Of a DNA stretch of 64,000 nucleotides, positions 13,563 through 26,800 are shown piece after piece. Every line of letters begins with the position of its first letter. Positions within the stretch are counted from its first letter, which is position 1. The notes beneath the pieces are model-generated. The model had not been told where the DNA came from. It made no database searches and saw only the letters and a list, made by a program, of their open reading frames with translations. Where the stretch lies: positions 1,595,841 to 1,659,840 of the forward strand of contig FJUW01000012.1 in assembly GCA_900074885.1 (NCBI GenBank), written 5' to 3'. This stretch comes from Rhynchosporium graminicola. Taxonomy: Eukaryota > Ascomycota > Leotiomycetes > Helotiales > Ploettnerulaceae. Made by a program: the position numbers and the translations under genes.

Positions 13563-14675
13563 GATATGCTCGAAAAAGATGATATCATATTTCCTTTGTC
13601 AAGGCAGAGCATTATATGGAATTCAAAATGGCGAGCGCGGGTTAGAATATCTCGGATTGATCTTTTGTTTTATGTCTCTTTTCTTCTTTCAGATACTTGT
13701 TCTGTATGTTCATGCTCTCTGTCAATTCTTATGTATGAGACGAGATGGAGTACGTGTTCGTTTTTGTTGGGAATGTACTATCGTCGAAGCATCATTTGCT
13801 GGCTCGGGCTGAAGTTGATGGAGTCGGGACCGGAGATGGATAGCTCTTGCTATGCGATGATGCTGAGATTCAAATGAGCATATAGAGTTGGAATATTAAA
13901 TTTGTCTATACCTCAATATACTTGATATTATTTGCTTTTAATAACTCAGTTCCTATTCACCATTCAATCCTTACTTGCTTTTCTTCCCTTTGTCTCCAGT
14001 AGTTGTGATTGGCTGAGAAGGCTTCATACATGCTGGCCTTGGTCGGATAGGTATTCTCTGGATGCCGATAGGCCATAAAAGCGTCGACGTTTGTTCTACC
14101 CGTCTCAGCTCAAATTCAATAGTTCAGTATAAGGTGTAGGCCCGTCAATACAAGACCAATCTTACATTACTCATGCAACGTCATATCATTCTCCACCTTC
14201 TCAACATCACAATCTACAGGCTCGTCAGATCAAACGAGTGAGCGCACTAATGGCGGCTTCTTCAACTGCCTTGCACAAAGAAAATAATGAAATCCGGCTT
14301 TTCACAACCTGAACAGGCAATGAACACGATGAAATAGATATCGATATCGAAGTAGTTTTTCTTGACGACAAACTAAAGTTCGAAGCCTTGTCTCAGATCT
14401 GGGACGACCCAAATGTCACCAAAAGTGTCACATTGAACAGACGAAATTTTCCTGTCACTAGAGGTACCAAGAGGTCAAACCCACTGTTTGGTTACTCGGT
14501 TGACTATTCAAGCTTTGGAGGGCCTTGATTGGATTCATGGAAGCAACTTGATTACTATTCGAGATTCAGGAAGGCTTCATTGCTTCAGAAGCTGGTTTTG
14601 ATACAGTCTGTGGCCCGGCTTGCTTTCTCTGGAAATTTCCAAAGAGACACATTGGTTTATGGAATAGTCGAGATG
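13563..14675. other. Intergenic, convergent 3' ends
   Basis: Space between the stop of the PKS-NRPS and the stop of the convergent DUF3500 gene. It should hold both 3' untranslated regions and terminators. AT-rich around 13,890-13,950. No coding signal, repeat or RNA gene recognised. Confidence 0.5.
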
Positions 14676-16127
14676 TTAGGCGCCTATTAACGCTCGCCCA
14701 TAATCCCCTCTATTAGGTAGCCTATTGACCGTGTGGATATGACATCTTGCCGGCGTTGTGTTCGTCAAGAAAACTTGAATATATTAGCATGCGAGCATGA
14801 AAGCTTTTTTTCTTCTCCAAAGACGGCAAGAGTAAACTTGATACGTACTCCCGCAGTGAAAATCTAGCTCCATAAAGGCAACCGGGCTATGAATTCGGTA
14901 GTAGTACGGATCCTCATCTCCAAATTCGCCAATCCATGCGAAGTACGTTTCATTCAGGTACTTCTTGAACAGCGACAAGCGGTGTGCAAGGACCGACTGT
15001 AGGTAGTGTTCGTTGAAAGTCTTGAACAGTTTGATGATCGATTCCTGCTTGTCTGCCGGGAACGCTGAGACGGGACATCCTTCTATGAAAAATCTTCAGA
15101 CCAAATTTTGAACATTAGCTGGCCACTGACCGTATGGTACTATCCTATTATCTTGTCTCGCGCCACCGAGATGTCGCTCGTCAAATGGATTCCATCTATC
15201 CACCGGTAAGCTTTTCCCATCCATGCCCTTACTTAAAGTAGCTTTGTCTTGTAATTCCTTGGGAAGACTTTGCATCAGCTTCAAACTCTCTAGCTCCTCT
15301 GCCCGGAACAATCGCAGTCCTGCATGTGGACCTTCATCAATCCTATCTGGCTCTGCTCCCATGAACATTGGACCGATGACCATTTTCTTACCAAGGAAGA
15401 CCACGTTAAGACATAGATGGTGTCCGAAAAATGTATAACCCCAGGGCGAAGTAAGCGAAGGCGTGCTGAAGAGGCGAAAATTGTAGGAGTGCTCATTGAG
15501 CACTTTCCTGCCATTGACTAAATGGCCTAGAAAGCCGTTTGTACGACAACAGCCGAGTATTTTCTCGTATCCTTGGGAAGATGTAGAAGCTTTGAGAATG
15601 GAGTGTATAGCTCGCTGAACATCAGCAGAGCTTTCGTCCAAACGAAGACCACCTGGAAATCATCAAAATCACTCGTAATGTGGCTGAAACCTTGCCATAC
15701 CTGGATTCATGTATAATTCCGGATTCGACCATATCCTAAAGTCGTCGTCCGTGACTTCACCACAATGTACAGCTTTTTTGTCCACCTCGCTCAATTCCAC
15801 CATCAATTCGTCGACTTTCTCAATGATTTCCTCAGTAGGCGCCCCTTCATCTTCTGCATAATCATAAACTCCAACTCTAACACTCTCGTCAGTTGTGAAC
15901 CCTTTGTACGGCTCTAGATTCTTTTTGTCCAGCCGATTGATCAACCAAGCAGGCGCTTCAATCTGTCTGCGCGATTCGCACCAACTTGACGCATCGTGAT
16001 TATGTATGCCAGCGATACGAGGATGGTCTGGGGAGGGCATGATATCTCGAAAAGGTACGGCGGCGTCGGAGCGAGGCTTTGTAGGGTCGTTCGTTCGGAG
16101 GTATCCAGATGTCTGTGGTGCCGCCAT
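14676..16127 (-). CDS. DUF3500 family protein
   Basis: Model: complement(join(14676..14773, 14849..15082, 15131..15652, 15701..16127)), four exons, 426 aa. Splicing rebuilds the conserved family blocks: NPGGLRLDESS near residue 140, PWGYTFFGHHLCLNVVFLG followed by GPMFMGAEP, then IPYEG, FAWIGEFG, YYRIHSP, and the terminal CHIHTVNRLPNRGDYG block, which lies in the 98-bp last exon and appears only after the third intron is removed. DUF3500 proteins occur in fungi and bacteria and have no established biochemical function, so none is assigned. No signal peptide or membrane segment. An in-frame ATG at 16160 would add 11 residues; the start at 16127 gives a cleaner N-terminus. It is divergent from the FAH-family gene with 446 bp between starts, so the two may share a promoter. 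Membership in the PKS-NRPS cluster is inference from position only. Confidence 0.88.
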
Positions 16128-16573
16128 TTTTGCTATTCTACCAGTGCGAGCTACAATCAAGAGCAGACATATGAAAAAAAAAAAAGAGAAACTTGGGAAA
16201 ATTGAACAGCTTTCATTTATCTATAGCATTATCATAGCATACAGTGGGCTCCTAGGCATGGGCCCTGGGGACACGCGACTAGACCCTCGGGATATATCTT
16301 CAGTGAGGGGACCACCAGTCATGTGATGACTCAGTCTCACCGCATTCGTCCCGCCGGAGTTTTCTTCTTCCCTCCTCTGTGGCTGTCCAGGACGTTCAGC
16401 CGTGTTGGAATGCCGCTGATTATCCTGGACCGGGGGAAAGCGGATGGAAGGGTAGTGGGGTAACTTCTAACCATAATCATACACCCTAGATTCATTAATG
16501 ATAATTGCACACATCACTGGTCTTCTGAACTCTTCTACAGGTCTTTGCGAATTGTTACCAGCAGTTAATCACT
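16128..16573. promoter_or_regulatory. Shared divergent promoter region
   Basis: 446 bp between the starts of the DUF3500 gene (-) and the FAH-family gene (+). It contains an A-rich tract at about 16,173-16,186 and a GC-rich patch at about 16,255-16,440. That it controls both genes is inferred from geometry; no specific binding site is recognised. Confidence 0.4.
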
Positions 16574-17603
16574 ATGTCTATTCCTTCATTTGGCCGTGAG
16601 TTCTGAGAGCCATACGTGGTTACTTCACTTACGAATATTTTCTAGGTCTTGTCCGCTTCGTTCCGAAATCAGGAAGTGTCGTTCTCATAGGGGAACCCAC
16701 AGACAAAACTCTCGATATTGGAGCGGCTACTCTAGCAGGTAAAGATGTCGAGGTATCAGTATTCAGCGGATCATCGGTTTTGAGTCCGGGTAGCTCAACT
16801 GGAAAGACCGAAGTGATTGGAAGAGTGCTCTCACCACTTGCAGAATCAGAAGTGGGGACTATTAGATGTATCGGATTGAATGTAAGTCTCCCATTTTCAA
16901 TATCAAATTAACTTTGGCTGACAATAGTAGTACGTTCAACATGCGCGAGAGGCCAAAATGGCTCTTCCAGATGTTCCGGTTCTGTTCACCAAACCGTCGA
17001 CCGCACTAGCAGACCCATACCCAGCGCCGACTATCATTCCAAAGCACACTCTTAAAGATGATTCTTGTGATTATGAGTCAGAACTAGTGATTGTCATCGG
17101 CAAGAAGTGTAAGAACGTCATTGAAGCTGAGGTTTTAGAGTATGTCCTTGGATACACAGCTTCAAACGACGTTAGTAGTCGCACGAGTCAATTTGCACAG
17201 AGTCAGTGGAGTTTCAGTAAGGGATTCGATGGAGCTTGCCCCATTGGTCCTGTGATTGTATCAAAGGAACTGATCCCGGATGTTGGAAAGCTACATCTGA
17301 GAGGATTAAAGAATGGGAGAGTGATGCAGGATTGTGGGCTTGAGTATATCTCTACTTCATGAAGTTCTAGAGGAACGCTGACTTTTATGAATCAGTGACC
17401 TTATCTTCTCTGTGCCTAAGATCGTATCATTCCTTTCTCAAGGAACTACACTCAACTCTGGAACGATCATTCTGACAGGCACTCCAGCTGGTGTCGGATT
17501 GGGCTCCACTCCAAAGGAGTATCTCCACGAGGGGGACGAATTTTCTGTGGAGATCTTGCCTTATATTGGGACACTGGTCACTAAATTTGAGGCTGAAAAG
17601 TAG
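16574..17603 (+). CDS. Fumarylacetoacetate hydrolase (FAH) family protein
   Basis: Model: join(16574..16595, 16646..16881, 16931..17343, 17396..17603), four exons including a 22-bp first exon, 292 aa. Family members hydrolyse or decarboxylate 2,4-dioxo acids (acylpyruvates, oxaloacetate, fumarylacetoacetate) using a divalent metal held by Glu-x-Glu and Asp. Visible here: YESELVIVIG (metal Glu pair), GYTASNDVSSR (metal Asp), FSKGFDGACPIGP, DDLIFSVPKIVSFLS rebuilt across the last intron, and TGTPAGVGLG near the C-terminus. Length and motif order match FAHD1-like single-domain proteins rather than true fumarylacetoacetase, which is longer. At the second acceptor, TAGTAG must be cut after the second TAG to avoid a stop. 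Cytosolic or mitochondrial location cannot be told. It may serve the neighbouring biosynthetic gene or general catabolism; the substrate is unknown. Confidence 0.93.
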
Positions 17604-20600
17604 ATCTCGAATTACAAAATAAAGACTCATGTAATCCATGCATACCTCAGCCCTTAGAAGGCACTTCGTACAGCGATTCGATCCTCCTTGAGCAAAGTCA
17701 CGTGCTTCGGAGCAGATCCTTTGGGAACACTTCTCAATACCCACCGAACAAGCTGTGAAAATTCATCCAAGACTTCTTGTTACTGACAAGATCGATTAAA
17801 ACATTCCCCTCGCAGGAGCTTAATTCCCATCGTCGACTCATGTATTACCACATAAGCCTCGATCCAAGGAGGCGCAGAGGCATTAGCGTGTACTAGCGAG
17901 TTGATGAAAATAGCATGTATCCACGTTAGTTCCGTACCCACAAGCGAGTACTCACCGGCCGTTTTCACGTAGTCATATCTCTTGTTTTTCTTGTCTAATA
18001 GTGAGTTGAGCAGCCCACAATAATTGCGGCAAAGCATAGGTCCTCTCACCAGATTCTAGGCTGTCTCGGCTGTTTAGGCGAGCGTGATCCATATGCGCCA
18101 CATCTTCTCTCCACCTTCTCCATCTGGACCGTATGGATTCTGCTTTACATAGACAGAGATTCGAGGCCTCATACCTCGCCGCCTATCTCTGAGACCGGAC
18201 ATGCAGCCGTCGCATAATCCTGCTTCATTTATTCGTCTCATCTTTTCATCTCCTGACATGAACTAGACTCTGCATTCTTCGGCCCGATCCCTCGGCGCGT
18301 TACCTGCTCGATCGACTTCATCTACCAGAATATATTTCCAAACTCTCAGGAAGACCGTCGCCTACATTCAGTGCGATATGGGAACTTTAAGACATAAAGA
18401 CTTCCACATTACAGGAAGAAGGCTATACGTAACCGCGTGTCAAGGTCAACATCGGCTTGCTCGTGGTTCTGAAGTGATGATCTATGTTATGGCTATGAAC
18501 ATCTAATCTTCTTGATTCGCACCGAAAGTAATTTTTGCTAAATATATATATATATAACTTTGACGGTTTTTACAGTTATACCACTGCCAAAAAGGCTCAC
18601 CAAGGGAGCTAGTACTTGATTCATTTGCAGCATGGGGCCCGAGGCTTAAGTAATTATTTTGTCTAGATTCGAAAATATCTCCTAGAGCCAAGAACACACA
18701 GGCCTGGAACAGATTGGGTTCCAGCCAAAGTGTTGGTTAAACAGCTCTCTTGTTCGTTTCGCGTTATGAGTAGTGCATTCCGGCGACTATGGATCGATTG
18801 TATGCAAATTTCTGGGGATTGGAATCGTAACAAGAGCATCCTTCAGTACTGTACATGACATAAAATTCCAACTTCACGGGCGTACTGGGATGATCTATAA
18901 CAAGTCATATAGCAAGCGTCAGGTAAGACGACGCTTGAAGCGGTAAAAAAAACTGTGGACAAATGCTGCATATGCAAGCCACATTCCTCTTAGACTCTCT
19001 TGATCGCCGAGTCGATTTGAAAGACTGCTGATCCCAGCCTAGTCATCCTCTTGTGGCCCTCAACCAGGGAGCTAGGTACGGTCTCTGCTTAGTAAGCATC
19101 TATATGTCTTCTAGCAAGATCGCAAATCCACACAGAAATTTGCTCACGTATCTATAGTACATTGAGCTTAGCGAATATTTGTTTACAAGACATCTTTCAA
19201 CCCAAGTAGCGTGAGCGAGTGTAGCGAATGGCAAATCTTCGCTGAGAACATGGCACTGTGTTTCTTTTAAATTTTAATTTCACACGGAGGTAACGGAATG
19301 CACATCAGATGCTCCGAATGCTGTGATCTTCTGCCACAATTCTGTTCACGCTCTAAGTCAAGCTACGAAGTAGAACAAGCCTGACTAACCGGGTCAGACT
19401 TGACAAATATGTCCACGCAATTTTCGCAAATTGACGAGGTTTATTGCTATGGAATATATGACAGATGCGGGCCTGCTTTGTACAAGTGCGATATTTTTAA
19501 ATATAAAGGCAGTTGTGCATCAGAGAAAACTTCGTCTGATATTTAGGCTTTTCATAATCATGCGGCGAGTTCAGTTGGAAAGGTTAATGCAAGTGCTTAA
19601 AGCAGGGTTGAATCATTATTGTGTGGCAGAGGTATGTCTCGGTCTCACGTTCTGATCCATAGATGAATTTCATAACCCGACACCTCCTCGAGTTTAGTCT
19701 GCTCCGAGCGCTGAAGTACGGCGAGGGGGGGGGGCTTCGGAGAATTGTGATGTTACTTTATTCTTAGATTTTACGTTGTCCTTCTACAGTTGGGATCAAT
19801 CTATGAGGTAAGGCAAAATAAAGGAGGACGACGGTACGGCCCGTAGACTAGTAGCTGGGAATTGGGATGGGATGTGAGAAGTATGCATGGTTGAACTGCG
19901 CTGTACGGGCTAGGCATTCAGCGTCTGACCCCAGTCACGATGCCCTCCTGTTCTTACAGGTGCAGCAAGTACCTCTGTACAACCCGTGTGAACCTATGTT
20001 GTCCAACACCATAATCAAATCTTGTCAAGTCATCGCAATCTTGAATATCGGCCTTGTCAGCGCGCGAGATCAGTTTTCTCAGTGGCTTGTAAGCGCGGGA
20101 CGGGTAGTTGCCGTTCTGATGTTACGAGCTGGTACTCCTCTGGATCAGCACTTATCATGTCGGAATTACCAATTACGAGTGCGCTTCACTACTGGGTATG
20201 AGATAGCGACATCAGACAGTCGAACTTACTCTCATGACGGTAAGGTCGGCAAGATTTTACGCTGTCGGGTAATGCTGTTCGTATATCGTGCTCGACAAGA
20301 CTTGATGCTGGAACCACTCAGATTCACGCAGGAGTCTGCCCTCGGGACCTATCTTCAACGCTGCTGCAACATGTAGGCCGCGATGATCTTAGGCGAATGC
20401 AATTGTCAGTACTCAAGATGCAGGTAATACGCATATGGGCATACCGAGCACGATAAAGAAATTACGAGCTTAGAATGAAGACAGACAAATGCGATATAAT
20501 GAGATAGGCATTAGGAAAGAATACCATGAAATGCTGGACCTAGCATGAAATGAGGGTATATTTCAGCACACGCCTGCCAGTAATTTTACGCATTCCCACC

Positions 20601-22109
20601 AGATCCCAAGTCTCAGCCTTCAAAGCCTGACGAAACCTTCTTTCCACATTATCAGCATTATCTCAGCCACCATTACCAATCTCTGCAGCGCTTCAAGCCG
20701 AGCTCCAGCAATGCCCAATAAGTGCGCGCCAGTATCTTGGCCAAGCGATGCGTTTTTGGTCGGAATCCCGAAATGCCTGAGATGTCCTGATTCATTACTT
20801 CATTGTTCGCTTGAGGTTATTCCATCGACTTGCTGTATTTGCTGGATCCCGTGCCGCAGAGCTATCAGTTCCCGTGCCGCTGGATCAGATAATAATAACT
20901 TCTTATGGGTCTCGGATTTGGCTTTTGGTCCAGATGTCAATCCTCTTTGTGTACTGTTCTCGAGGCCATTGGGACCTGGGGATGTATTTGTCCTTGTGCA
21001 AGTATGGAAGCTACGACAGTTTCAGGGTCAAGCCACACCTTGATGTCCTGTGTGTTGTACACTTGTACCTCTTCCATTTCCGTCCCAAGAGGTTGCCACT
21101 TTGCTGCAGACTTTTATTAGAGCCCGAAATTGGTTGCAGGTACCCGAAACTGCCATGCATGGTGCATCGTGCCAAAGAAGTGCTCTCTATTCAGCAGCGC
21201 CAACGAAGCCCATGGATGTAGACCTCGACCTACTGCATATTCTGTACATATATACCTGTCTGATCAGCCCAGATCTAGGAAAGTCCCATACAACGTGGAT
21301 CCTTTATCTCCAGGTTCCGAGATTCTGAAGTAAACCCAATCTTGAAGGACAAGCTCCCGAGCCGCCTTCGGCCAGCAACGCCAATTCTCGCTGTATGGAG
21401 ACTTTCCAAATATCAAAAAAACCCCAGACGGGTATATTTGCACGATAAAGCTTTAGCCATCGGAGCTTGAACTCGACTACTCGGACAACATCACAACTGC
21501 GCTATCGCACGGGTGTGGCTGACTATTTCCAGGGGTTCAATTAGGATCTGAAATCTCGCGCTACGGGAGCTTTTTTGACGTGATTCTAACCCAGGAATAT
21601 CTCAAGGTACTACCCGATTAAGCTCACTAGCACTCATTTGCTCTAGAAGATGCAGATTCGGTCATCCTTACACAGACCAATCTACAGCCCTTCAGCCTGC
21701 TTCCTACCAAGGTGGCAGTTCAATTCCCAGTGTTCCATCCTTCTGCGCTCCACAAACACTTGATCGTTCCTCCGAGTACGCTGAAATTTCCGAGAAGGGA
21801 AGCCGAAATTCTTAGACGATTTTCTTACCGCCGGCTTACAGGCAGGCTGAGCAAAGAGATGTTGTAAGTACTTGAGTAGAAATCTGCACGTGAGTTTTAT
21901 ACTGTATGGAGCCTATACAATCCCAAGCGACAGAATGCTACTTCTATAACAGAGCTCCCGGTCATAGTCTGATCGATCATCAATTGAAGACAAGCGTTGA
22001 TTTCAGTTCCTTTGTTGTATCTCAACTCAAAGTCATTCTTTTTCGACCAAGTCGACAGAACCCAACAAATCTACATACAACACTAATTCCATCATCCCTC
22101 GTCCTCAAT
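17604..22109. other. Gene-poor intergenic region
   Basis: About 4.5 kb with no convincing gene. It has a dinucleotide AT run at about 18,541-18,557, a G run at about 19,723-19,732, and scattered open frames without recognisable domains, start context or introns. Composition is not RIP-like: CpA and TpG are common. The last 300 bp before 22,110 should be the promoter and leader of the Zn2Cys6 gene. Confidence 0.5.
17780..18259 (-). other. Two adjacent minus-strand open frames, possibly a decayed gene
   Basis: Two frames, 18259-18074 (61 codons) and 18049-17780 (89 codons), sit nose to tail and have protein-like composition. The first has a CDGC motif and an Arg-rich stretch ending MWRIWITLA. 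The second has a paired-Cys start (CRNYC) and a hydrophobic patch near IHAIFINSLVH. No clean intron joins them and no family is recognised. They could be remnants of one gene, two exons of an unrecognised gene, or chance. Confidence 0.2.
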
Positions 22110-23819
22110 ATGTGGTTATCACCAACTCAACCGCCGCCAGAAGAGCCGGCTCCACTCAAGAGATTCGCCTGTGATAGGTGTCATGATCAGAAACTCCGCT
22201 GTACACGACCACAAGATGGAGAGCCATGTGTTCGTTGTCAACGGGCCGGAGTCTTTTGCAATGTTAGTGCAGCACAGAGAACAGGTCGACCTAGGAAATC
22301 GTCAAACAATAGACCTCACGCAGAGAGGAAGACGACATCAAATGCCACAACTTCGGTAACAGGAGGAAGTTCAGAAGATGGGGACAAAAGCCCTGGGATC
22401 ATCAGGACCAACAGCACAGAGTCAATCGGTAGAACGAGTTTGAAGTCTATGCCTTTACCGGAGACAAGCATACCTCAAAATGGGGAAAGCTGGGACAACT
22501 TTGTAGCCAGCTCATCTCTATCAATTTCTCCAGTTTCTTTGACTCTGCAGCCATACAGTCAACCAATTTCAACCGAAGAATATGCAGATCTATTGGATTG
22601 TATCACAGATCAAGCATACTTTGATAACATGGATCTCTCTGACTTTTCTGATTGTATGATATTCCCTTATTAACTTGTGGAAAGGATGCTAACGCTTTAC
22701 AAAGCAGCATATATGCCGACCACCCAGATGTCCGAGCCAAATCCAAAGAAAAGGAAGTCAAATACTCAACATGGCATTGAAACTTATGGCAACTCCATCT
22801 CCATGTCGCCGCCAACTTTGGGGGAACAACTTTCTGCTCGCATATCATCTTTCCCTGACATGGATATGCCCACCATCGCTCCAGCGATTACTGCCTTTTC
22901 ATCAGAGAACAGCACACCGAACCTCAACCAAATGTTGAGCTTACAAAACGACACCACTCATTCACAGACTCTTTCAAAGCTTCAGTCAGAGATCGACGTC
23001 TGCTCCGAGAATATTATGCATCAAGCTCGACGAATGAGTACTGCATCAAACTCATACACATCCGAAAGTCAGAAGCTTTCGGAAGCACTTGGTGTCCTTC
23101 TTTCCACAGCTGAACGTTTTATTGAGCTAATCTCGTGCATCTGCCTCTCATTCGACGCTATCGTACCAAGTCGTTCGCCTTCCCCAAGCCCTTGGTATCA
23201 ACAACCCAGCGCCATGGAACAAAATAGTTATTTTAATTCCAAGCTATTCGCAACATCATCACACTCCCGCAACAGTTCAACTGCCAGCCTAGATTCAAGC
23301 ATGCTAGGACCATCTGATAACCGAGTGCTCACCACATCAACATTCTATACCATGCTCAAGTGCCACGTTCGTCTCCTGTCTGCGTATGACACAACTCTCG
23401 ACACGGTATCATCCCGACTACTTGAACTCGAGCACCTAGATGTTACAGCTAATACGCTTACATCTGCACTTTCAATCGGTAGCTTCATCGTCCCATTCGG
23501 CGCCGTCATCGAGACACTTCTTCATCTTCAAGTCATCTCGCACCAACTTGATCGCCTGAAGACTGCTTTACACGGAAATGTTCTCAAGCTTCAACTACCA
23601 CGCCAACAAGCCGCTTCACGTTCTATTCCTGCCAGGCTGGGGCTATGTAGACAAGGTCGAAGTCCTAGTGTGAGCATGGTGGAATTCAAGCTCGAGGAGG
23701 TACAAGAGCGGGAACGGGCTTTACAGACTAAGCTCCTTCGCATTGAGAATTTGGCTGAAAGCTCAAAGCAAGGACAGCAAGGGCAGATGCATGGCGACGG
23801 TTTCATGAACTGGGTGTGA
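22110..23819 (+). CDS. Zn2Cys6 fungal transcription factor
   Basis: Model: join(22110..22653, 22708..23819), two exons, 551 aa. The intron (54 bp) has a GCTAAC branch site and an AAAGCAG acceptor. The N-terminal binuclear zinc cluster reads C-x2-C-x6-C-x8-C-x2-C-x6-C at about residues 25-52 (CDRCHDQKLRC, then CVRCQRAGVFC) and is followed by a basic linker (GRPRKS). The middle is Ser/Thr-rich. The C-terminal third, about residues 330-510, is helical in character and resembles the regulatory half of cluster-type C6 regulators. A dimerising coiled coil is not obvious; residues near 520-540 (EERERALQ-like) could form a short one. An in-frame ATG at 21906 would add 68 residues; 22110 is preferred because that extension is low in conservation signals. 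It is the nearest regulator to the PKS-NRPS and on the same strand, so pathway-specific control is plausible but unproven. Confidence 0.9.
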
Positions 23820-26800
23820 TGATTTGATCGTGTAGAGGACTACATCCGACACAAAGGCTTGAGAATGGCTTGAATCTGGCATTTTGGAATGGGCTGGAGC
23901 AATCATTACCACACTTGTCACCTCGATTTTCTATGATATTATTACTCAGTTTAGATGATGGTGTTCTGCAAAAAAAAAAAATACCCCGCGAAAGCGTATG
24001 TGTATACGCTGTGAGTCGATATCAAGAGAATAAAATACACGAGTCTCACATCGTGGTCGCTTGCATTTTAACCAATAACATGTTTTTCTTTCGTCTTCTG
24101 AGTTTATGACCAGAGTTTAATAATTCTAAGCTTATAGCACTATCTACAGCTAAAATGTAGCCAGTTGACTAGGTCTAACTGTAGCTGACAATCTTATGTG
24201 CGGGATCTTTACTTACCTCCCACCCGACGAAACGGTTCCTGAGAAACCAGCTATACACGTCAAACATAGCACTTTCAAAAGCTATACACAAATAAAACCC
24301 CAAAGGTGAAAATATCTGCTTGAATCTTCAAGCACTGCATTTCCCACCCATGCAGAATATTCCTCTGATTTCATCGCGCAATCCCAGCCTCGAACCAATT
24401 AGCGCCCAGCCCAGTTCCTCTCATAACGAAGACAAGATCTGCGATGTCAACAAACGAGCTACCACCCGGCTAAAAGCTTGCAGCGGCTTAGCGATATCCA
24501 CTTTCTTGCGTAAAGTCCTTGACTAGTCTTAGCGATGCTTCTATTTCGGTGCCAAGTAGCGCGGCTCCTTGGCTTGCTATCCACTGTTAGATCCTTCAAG
24601 ATCTGAACGCTGTCGCGCTTAGGAGATAACAAAAGCCCCATGTACCTCGATCCTGCTATATTCTGCAGCTAACACCGATCTCAAGCGCGCTGCGCGTTTT
24701 GAGCTGCGTTTGGGACTTTCAGTGGCGATCTTACCGGGTTTTTTAGGAGGGATTATGCAGGTTCGCGGCTATGTCTTCTGGTTACCTCCTTACTTTGTGG
24801 CAATTGGTGAAGCTGTTCCGTGACTTGCGTCTAGCCTGCATATTGTTCCTGAATTTTCTGCAGCCTTTACTCGTACGGTTAGATATGCAGAATTTTGGGG
24901 CTGTGAGCAAGGGAGCGGGAAGGCAGGCATGGGTTACCCGCGCATGAGCCAATAAACTTACCTACCTCGTTCCTGATCATAGATACTTTGGGACTTGACC
25001 AGATCTTACCTCATTGGTTTGATATGATATGAGCCTGTTTATTGAGCCAGATCGCAGGATCCAAGCACTTATTGAGCGACAGATCTTGTTATTCCATTCG
25101 CTTGCTCGTATACGTATCACGCTTAGGGTAGGTCTCGCTTAATTTTTGCATAGGCGAGGGATGTTGTGGTGTTTACCGGTCTCAACTTGCTCCCAAGGAC
25201 ATGGAAAATGTATCGCGCCTCTCGGTTGAAAAAATGTTGATCTCATGCTCAACAAGAGTCAAGCCGCTATACACCGTTGGATGAATGTCTCTCGAGCCCA
25301 AGTATGCATGACTTCGTCGCACAACATGTGCCAGTCAATCATCCGTATGACGTACAGCCAGCCCCGTCCTCCTCGAGGTCCTTTTACGATGTACCTTACT
25401 ACTCCAAGGCGCGTTTCATTTATGCGAGTCCCTAGATACTCATTCAGGGTATTAACATAAGCACGGCATGACCCGCTGGCTGACATGCTAGTGGACTACT
25501 GACTGTATCCAACCTGCAACCCATGTCAGGATCGTTCCTTGGTCTTGGAATGTCCGGTCACGAACAGTCAGGCTGACTCCGAGGTCATGCGAGGTGAATT
25601 GTGAGATGGGATGAACTGTATTCATTCACTAGGTACCAAAGTACCTTCTCAGCACTCGGATCACAACAAACGATTGCTGAAAATGGACCAGCAAGCCTTC
25701 TCCCACTCATCCCGAGGGCCAGCTAGGATCCTTGGAATTTAATTTCTGAAGACGCTGATAGGCTCTTTGAATTACGAGGGACGAGAATAGGTACATGCTA
25801 CCTTACGAGATTTTGACCGCGTCGGTGACAAAGGCACAGGAATAGGTAGGTAATGATGCTCAGGATCGCCACTTCATACCTCCGCCAATGCCGAAGCATA
25901 TTGTCACCAGCCTTAAAAGTTATTCAGTAATTCGGGAGCAAATATATTTCGTCACAAAGGTGCAATTGAGTGGTCAAGTGTCAGATCCAGGGTGCCGAAG
26001 TTGTAACGGGCTGAGGAGAGCATGGGGTTTAATAAGGGTAGTCCGGAGACTATTCTATACCAGCCAGGTACAGTCCAATTTATCCAGAAATCAGACAATC
26101 GGTGATCCAACGCAAGTGGGCTTTTCCCCCCTCGGTTTCTCACGAGTCCCCATAGAATGGATAGTGAGACCATGAAAGTTGCTGACTGCAAAAAACCCAC
26201 CAGTAAGTGGTTTATACTGATGCGGCTGAGTATCTATCTACTTGATGCGAAGCTGTCCTCACAGTATCTTCAGGTATCACTTTACTCTGAAAGCATAACC
26301 TTTCATCTACAGCGCATTATGAATGTGTACAAGTATGATTCCAGACATAAGCGCTATTTCCTGACAGGCTGAAACTTCCAAGCCACCACTCCCATTCCGT
26401 TGGAAAGTCCAAAGCTCAAGATGGTGGCTTGGTGGCTATCTCTGCCTGCCTTGTACAACAGAAGGCTGAGAAGCCTCCGTTCTCGTTCCGACATCTGTGT
26501 CCCAATCATGATCAGACACTAGGGTCTACCTTCCATCAGACTTCGATTTTCCTTCTTTGTTGTGTTCCATGTCACATGATATATAGTGTATATGCTCCAA
26601 CGGAAGACTAGATATGTACTTGTCGTGTGAAGCAAAGTGAGATTTGACAGTAGGGCTGAAAAGGATGCAAAAGCTCCATGGACACGGCTTTTGTACGCCA
26701 CTGTGGCTTGAAATCAGAAGTGTAAGACAGACTTGACTTGGCAGAGACATCAGTGAATTCTTGCATAAGTTGACTGAATCTACACAGGCTGTTGAGCAAG

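Noticed and set aside
19867..20376. 169-codon plus-strand open frame in the gene-poor region
   Set aside because: Long enough to notice, but no domain, no intron, no promoter sign and irregular composition; not enough to call a gene.
20711..21043. 110-codon Cys-rich plus-strand frame
   Set aside because: Cys content suggested a small secreted protein, but there is no signal peptide and overlapping frames are equally open.
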